Shown: in pieces, positions 4,668 to 8,156 of the stretch
How positions within the stretch are numbered: the first letter of the stretch is position 1
Layout: each line of letters opens with the position of its first letter
Program-made: the position numbers and the translations under genes
Origin: QAKW01 sp045602565
GTDB lineage: Bacteria > Bacillota > Clostridia > Oscillospirales > QAKW01
DNA length: 8,156 bases
Assembly (NCBI GenBank): GCA_045602565.1
Contig: JAZSBU010000009.1
Location: 1-8,156, forward strand
Direction of reading: 5' to 3'
Notes under the pieces: generated by a model
What the model saw: the letters and a program-made list of their open reading frames with translations, nothing else
Database searches by the model: none
Told to the model about the DNA's origin: nothing

Positions 4668-5482
4668 CGGCCGGCCGCCTGATCTTCCAATTCCCATTGG
4701 CGCTTGAGTTGTTGCAACGCCAGTGTATAGTAATAGTCCTTTTCTTGCTTCTTCTCCGCCGCCTGATTTTTCATATCCTGCAATGCAAGATCGGCATTGA
4801 TACTCCACTGACGAAGCAGCTGCTCCTGCTTTCGATCGGCATCCTTTTCATAAAAGGATTGATAGGCATCGGCCAAAAGTGTTCCGAGCTCGCTTTGAAG
4901 ATGAGCGGCATCTTCCATCGCGTCGGCGCGGGCATCCAAGCGGGCAGCGTCATTTTCCTGAAGGTCCTGCTGTTGGTCCAGCAAGGCCCGATAGGCATTG
5001 GCTGCCGCCTGATTGAGCGCAGTGGCGGTAATGACATCTGCAATTCCGGTATTTTCAAGACCGCGGGTCAACAAACCGTCCGACGCTAATCGCTGGGTAT
5101 TCCAGGCTGCCGAGCGGGCAGCCGCTTGATTCTGAGCCCCTTGGGCTTCCATTTCGGCGCGTTGCTGATCCAACTGCGCCATCTGCTGCTTATAATCCTC
5201 ATTGATGGCGTTCATTCCGCCGGTCACGATATCGTTGACCAGCTTTTCATAGCCGGCATAAACATCAGGCGTGTTTTGCGCATTGGTCAGCAGCACATAG
5301 CGATCCCCTGCATCCCCGCCGGAATAGCCCGCCGAAGCACGCAACGCTTCGGCACGCTGATGAGCCAGCGCCATTCCGGCTTGGTCACCGACGGCCTGCG
5401 CAGCTTCATATGCTCGCGTATATTCTGCCAATTCCGCTTGCTGATCGGAATTGAGCAGCAGTTTATCTACTGTACTGATCAT
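4664..5482 (-). CDS. Gln/Ala-rich helical phage protein, probable virion component
   Basis: The 272-residue product is almost entirely predicted helix and very rich in Ala and Gln. A likely coiled coil spans about 92-125 (KQQMAQLDQQRAEMEAQG) and another about 160-268. Between the helices are a glycine-rich turn (AGYSGGDAG, about 51-59) and a short GLLTRGLENTGIAD segment (about 136-149). There is no membrane helix or signal peptide. Its place between the tail-nozzle-like gene and the lysis cassette suggests a structural or DNA-ejection (internal virion) protein, or a tail-tip component, but I do not recognise a named family. The ATG at 5482 has GAGG upstream and lies four bases after the preceding stop, so it is within the same operon. 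Confidence 0.7.
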   Translation of the reverse strand: MISTVDKLLLNSDQQAELAEYTRAYEAAQAVGDQAGMALAHQRAEALRASAGYSGGDAGDRYVLLTNAQNTPDVYAGYEKLVNDIVTGGMNAINEDYKQQMAQLDQQRAEMEAQGAQNQAAARSAAWNTQRLASDGLLTRGLENTGIADVITATALNQAAANAYRALLDQQQDLQENDAARLDARADAMEDAAHLQSELGTLLADAYQSFYEKDADRKQEQLLRQWSINADLALQDMKNQAAEKKQEKDYYYTLALQQLKRQWELEDQAAGR

Positions 5483-5486
5483 AATA

Positions 5487-5669
5487 TTATTCCTCGCTGA
5501 ATTTTTCTTCCAATCGATCCAGCAGTTGATTAAAGCGTAAGCGGATATCTCCGCTATCCAACCGCGCTTTCAATTCCTCCGCCGCGATATTCGGGCGATC
5601 TGCAAGCGTGGAGATGCTTTTGGCTTCCATCTCCTGCGAATCAAATTTCAATTCGTTCCAGATACTCAT
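5487..5669 (-). CDS. Small phage protein with DRPN...ELKA motif
   Basis: The 60-residue product has the pattern STLADRPN, then AAEELKARLDSGD, then FNQLLDRLEEKF. From family knowledge, a very similar segment (DRPN, then LKAxFD, then an Asn/Leu-rich helix) recurs inside tail-fibre and baseplate proteins of Firmicutes phages. Here it stands alone as a complete gene. The ATG at 5669 overlaps the stop of the large upstream gene (ATGA), and the product is probably made by coupled translation. No catalytic residues are visible. A virion or assembly role is inferred from context; the match to a tail-associated motif is from memory and would need a profile search. Confidence 0.65.
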   Translation of the reverse strand: MSIWNELKFDSQEMEAKSISTLADRPNIAAEELKARLDSGDIRLRFNQLLDRLEEKFSEE

Positions 5670-7729
5670 CGTACCGTTCCTCCTTTTTCATAAACCATCC
5701 GCATCCCCCAGAGCAACAGATCCTGCCCCGAGCGCAGATCGATTCGGACCGCATAGCGATCTGCTGCCGATGAAGCGATCGGGAGTTGTACCCACCGCAT
5801 CGAATCGGTGCCGTCGAAGGTGCAGTCGGCAAAATCCCAATCAGCAAAATCCACGCGATTCAATGCCAACGATACCTGCGGCAACGGAGTTTGTTCACGA
5901 TAAAGAACCGCTGAAATTCCACCTTCATAATCCGGGCTGACCGCCACCGAAAGTTGCTTGAGGATCTGGCGGCAGCCGCGGGAATCTTCCGGAAGATTAG
6001 TCTGCCAAAAGCCCTCCATTACCAAGTCTGCATCCTGATCTGCTCCGCCAAATTCAAACGTATTTCCCGCCGCATCACCGAGATAAAGGGTGTTTCCGTT
6101 TTTGCCCAAGGCGGTAATTTCATGGGCAAACCTCCACTTCAAGAAGCGAAGCATTCCGTGGCTGTCGCGTTGACCGTCTGTAATCAACGCAAGCGTTCCG
6201 AAAACCAAAAGATAATATTGGCGCCAGCGGATGCTGCGTGCATTGGCACCATTTTGCTTGCAAAGCAAGGGATCGATCGGAAGGCTGCGCCGCACCGTCT
6301 CGTCCAGATTGATTAATTCATTAGAGACACTGCGTACACTGTATAACCCCGATTCTGCCAAGAAAATAGGTTCATTTTCTGCAATTCCGACCGAATGGGG
6401 AGATATACAGCCTTCCACCGCCGCTCCCGTTTTGGAAGGAAATGCATCCACCTGATACGCTTCTCCGCTTTGGGTGGTCCCGACCGAAACGGTTTTATGG
6501 GTTCGAAAATAGACATTGGAATCGTTGGGATCATTTTTCAAGACCGCGATCCGCCCGTCGCTTAATCGAGTATACCCTGTAATGGGACTATGCTCATTTC
6601 CCAGCCGCTCGACCGAGGTGGCATAATAGCAAAAGAAATCTTCGCGAGCACTGAATGCATCGGTCCCGGGCGATTCTTTGCTTCCGCCAAGAAACAGAAT
6701 GTTATCTGCCCCATCGGTACCATAAGTCCCCTGCACAGTTGCACCGGTCAAAGCGGTCGGCGCGTCTTTATACACCGCATAGGTGATCCGCAGATTATCC
6801 ATACCGTCGTTGGCAATATAGGAACTGCCGTAACCCAGATTCATAATCTTTCCGGTCCTGATATCAAATGAAAAGGGCATTCCGCCCTTGATCGGGGTAT
6901 CGATTTGAAGCTTTGTGCGAACATCATCATAGTTTAAATAAAAATCCTTACTGATGCAGCAGTAGTTGCGCCAAATACCGTTGCTGTCGCGGATCTGGAT
7001 CTCGGTGGGAATTCCTTCATTACAGTCTTTATAGTAGCGATCCAGAATAAACTCGGTATAGTCCTGCTGATCGTCTACATAAAAGCTCTCGCATCGGAAT
7101 TGGCTTAAGCGGTTATCCCCGCGGGGGTCCACGTCGCCGTGGTCCCCGTTGGGAAGTTTGCCGGTAATGCTGATGGGAACTTTCGCATAGGTGGAATAGA
7201 CCATTCCGTCATTCAAATCATTTCGCAGCGATTCCCCCCAATGGGTATCTGCGACCGAATGAGCCTGCTCCCCATCGAAAAATACATAATTTTTGCCGTC
7301 GTTGATAAAGAGAAAATCTCCGCTCTTTCGCTCTCGGCTCCAGCCATACATTTTCGATGAATTACACCAGCGGTGCTCCACCTCTTGCTTGCGTACTACG
7401 CCAAAGGATGGCGCATCATTCATTTGATCAAACAGAAGCGTTGGAGCCGACGTACCCGTCTGCAGATAAAGCTTTGTTCCGGCATGAATGATTTGCTGCG
7501 TTCCGACAAAATAGATGCCATTGATCTTTTGCTCGTAATTTTCCTTAAGGCGATATCCGGGGCGACGCTTGAGCGCACTGCCTTCCCAGATCAGATTTTC
7601 GGTATCAAAGGCGCAGGAGATGGGCTTTTTACACGCCCCGCCCGCAACATCCAAGCCGGAAAAACCGATCTCCGAGCAGACGGTTCGCCCTGCCGATGCA
7701 CGGTTCAAAGAATGGAGAGGATAACTCAA
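5666..7729 (-). CDS. Large phage tail protein, beta-propeller tail-nozzle-like
   Basis: The 687-residue product begins with a family-like N-terminal block (about 23-60: FSGLDVAGG, AFDTENLIWEG, ALKRRPGYR). This matches the opening of phage proteins that count residues in short-tail hubs and nozzles. The rest is rich in beta strands and short glycine/aspartate turns with no membrane helix. A late block reads GYTRLSDGRIAVLKND, then ISPHSVGIAENEPIFLAESGLYSV and SLPIDPLL, which is typical of the propeller core of P22 gp10- and T7 gp12-type proteins. The start is TTG at 7729: GGAGG lies 7-8 bases upstream and the codon overlaps the previous stop as TTGA. A siphophage tail protein carrying the same fold is the main alternative. 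The structural role is likely; the exact class is less certain. Confidence 0.7.
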   Translation of the reverse strand: MSYPLHSLNRASAGRTVCSEIGFSGLDVAGGACKKPISCAFDTENLIWEGSALKRRPGYRLKENYEQKINGIYFVGTQQIIHAGTKLYLQTGTSAPTLLFDQMNDAPSFGVVRKQEVEHRWCNSSKMYGWSRERKSGDFLFINDGKNYVFFDGEQAHSVADTHWGESLRNDLNDGMVYSTYAKVPISITGKLPNGDHGDVDPRGDNRLSQFRCESFYVDDQQDYTEFILDRYYKDCNEGIPTEIQIRDSNGIWRNYCCISKDFYLNYDDVRTKLQIDTPIKGGMPFSFDIRTGKIMNLGYGSSYIANDGMDNLRITYAVYKDAPTALTGATVQGTYGTDGADNILFLGGSKESPGTDAFSAREDFFCYYATSVERLGNEHSPITGYTRLSDGRIAVLKNDPNDSNVYFRTHKTVSVGTTQSGEAYQVDAFPSKTGAAVEGCISPHSVGIAENEPIFLAESGLYSVRSVSNELINLDETVRRSLPIDPLLCKQNGANARSIRWRQYYLLVFGTLALITDGQRDSHGMLRFLKWRFAHEITALGKNGNTLYLGDAAGNTFEFGGADQDADLVMEGFWQTNLPEDSRGCRQILKQLSVAVSPDYEGGISAVLYREQTPLPQVSLALNRVDFADWDFADCTFDGTDSMRWVQLPIASSAADRYAVRIDLRSGQDLLLWGMRMVYEKGGTVR

Positions 7730-8156
7730 ATCGATCCCTCCGCTTCCACCGCTGCCGCAGGGTGATAGCCCAGCGCTGCCGCCAATTTGGTGTTATACTG
7801 CTCCATTAAGCGCAGATATAATGCCTGATCCTCCCCCATGACGCAAAGAGCGGCACAATAGAAGGGCAAGGCACGCAATAAATCTTCGGGATAAGGCAAA
7901 ATTGCGGAGCGATCCATCGCCGATGCCATCGGCGGAACGCGATAATACACCAAGGTATATTCCCCATCCTCTGCCATCAGCCGCCCTTCATCAAATTGCA
8001 ACGGCACTCTTTTTCCATCCCGAAGCAGTGCACGCGGAGTCAATACAGCGGCAGGAGGTTCCGCCGCACCATCGACCACGGTAATTCTGCACCGCGCTTG
8101 CAGAGGAAAGCATCGAGCCAGTTCCCCCAATGCGCTGTCCAGGGCAGAAAGCAACC
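7726..8156 (-). CDS. Phage neck/adaptor-like protein (5' end outside window)
   Basis: The visible 142 or so residues contain a beta-rich N-terminal part (about 20-75) and a helical C-terminal part. The latter has PEDLLRALPFYCAALCVMGE followed by ALYLRLMEQYNTKLAAAL (about 89-128). Paired helices with an EQYN-type ending are common in head-tail adaptor proteins that sit between portal and tail. The gene precedes the nozzle-like gene, the expected order. The frame remains open at the window edge. A TTG at 8154 could be read as a start, but nothing upstream is visible to support it, so I treat it as partial. Its stop overlaps the next start as TTGA. The function is inferred from shape and position. 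Confidence 0.55.
   Translation of the reverse strand, partial: LLSALDSALGELARCFPLQARCRITVVDGAAEPPAAVLTPRALLRDGKRVPLQFDEGRLMAEDGEYTLVYYRVPPMASAMDRSAILPYPEDLLRALPFYCAALCVMGEDQALYLRLMEQYNTKLAAALGYHPAAAVEAEGSI

Larger units (their letters stand above)
3478..8156 (-). mobile_element. Late end of a prophage (tail and lysis genes), continuing beyond the right edge
   Basis: Seven consecutive minus-strand genes encode adaptor-like, nozzle-like and small tail-associated proteins, a helical virion protein, and a complete lysis cassette (XhlA-like, holin, M23-SLH endolysin). Almost all junctions overlap by four bases. All frames are intact, so there is no sign of decay in this part. Lysis genes normally end the late operon, so the phage border is probably just left of 3478, or further left if the 2044-2741 cassette belongs to it. 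Integrase, terminase, portal, capsid and the other attachment site are not in the window, so the prophage's completeness cannot be judged. Confidence 0.85.

Noticed and set aside
4668..4677. CGGCCGGCCG palindrome
   Set aside because: It is short, within codons for Gly, Arg and Ala at the end of a gene, and has no T-run or partner site, so it is probably chance in GC-rich coding DNA.
4326..4808. Longer version of the XhlA-like gene starting at 4808
   Set aside because: The extra 47 residues overlap the end of the helical virion gene and show no domain; the ATG at 4667 forms the ATGA overlap seen at other junctions.

Overview
The window looks like a spore-forming member of the Clostridia. It carries the sporulation pair spoIID-spoIIQ, uses strong GGAGG ribosome sites, and is of moderate GC content. 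This assignment comes from gene content and order; I have not identified the species. The left third is host chromosome. It holds the 3' end of a class II fructose-bisphosphate aldolase gene with a strong terminator, then spoIID and spoIIQ. Together SpoIID and SpoIIQ drive or support engulfment of the forespore: SpoIID is a mother-cell peptidoglycan hydrolase, and SpoIIQ is the forespore half of the SpoIIQ-SpoIIIAH channel/zipper.

From about 2044 to 2741 three small overlapping minus-strand genes form one operon: an XRE-type helix-turn-helix regulator, a zinc-ribbon protein, and a phage-type sigma-region-4-like protein. The last one runs 55 bases antisense into the 3' end of spoIIQ. A divergent control region (2742-2904) separates this operon from a plus-strand Nudix hydrolase gene (ADP-ribose pyrophosphatase type). 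The Nudix gene has its own near-consensus promoter and its own terminator.

From 3478 to the right edge everything is on the minus strand and reads as the late end of a prophage. In transcription order (right to left) the genes are: a neck/adaptor-like protein (5' end outside the window), a large beta-propeller tail-nozzle-like protein, a 60-residue protein with a phage tail-associated motif, a Gln/Ala-rich helical protein, an XhlA-like coiled-coil membrane protein, a two-helix holin, and an endolysin made of an M23 peptidase plus one SLH-like repeat. Most neighbours overlap by four bases (ATGA or TTGA), so the block behaves as one translationally coupled operon. The absence of a tape measure among the visible genes and the nozzle-like protein suggest a short-tailed (podovirus-like) phage, but terminase, portal and capsid lie outside the window.

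The points most worth checking are: the prophage lysis end and a phage-type regulatory cassette bracketing an independently expressed Nudix gene next to spoIIQ; an 11-bp inverted repeat that could hide the spoIIQ ribosome site in read-through transcripts from spoIID; repeated CGACA/CGACAAG half-sites in the divergent control region; and a phage operon pointing antisense into spoIIQ with no visible terminator. I saw no tRNA, rRNA, CRISPR array or insertion sequence.
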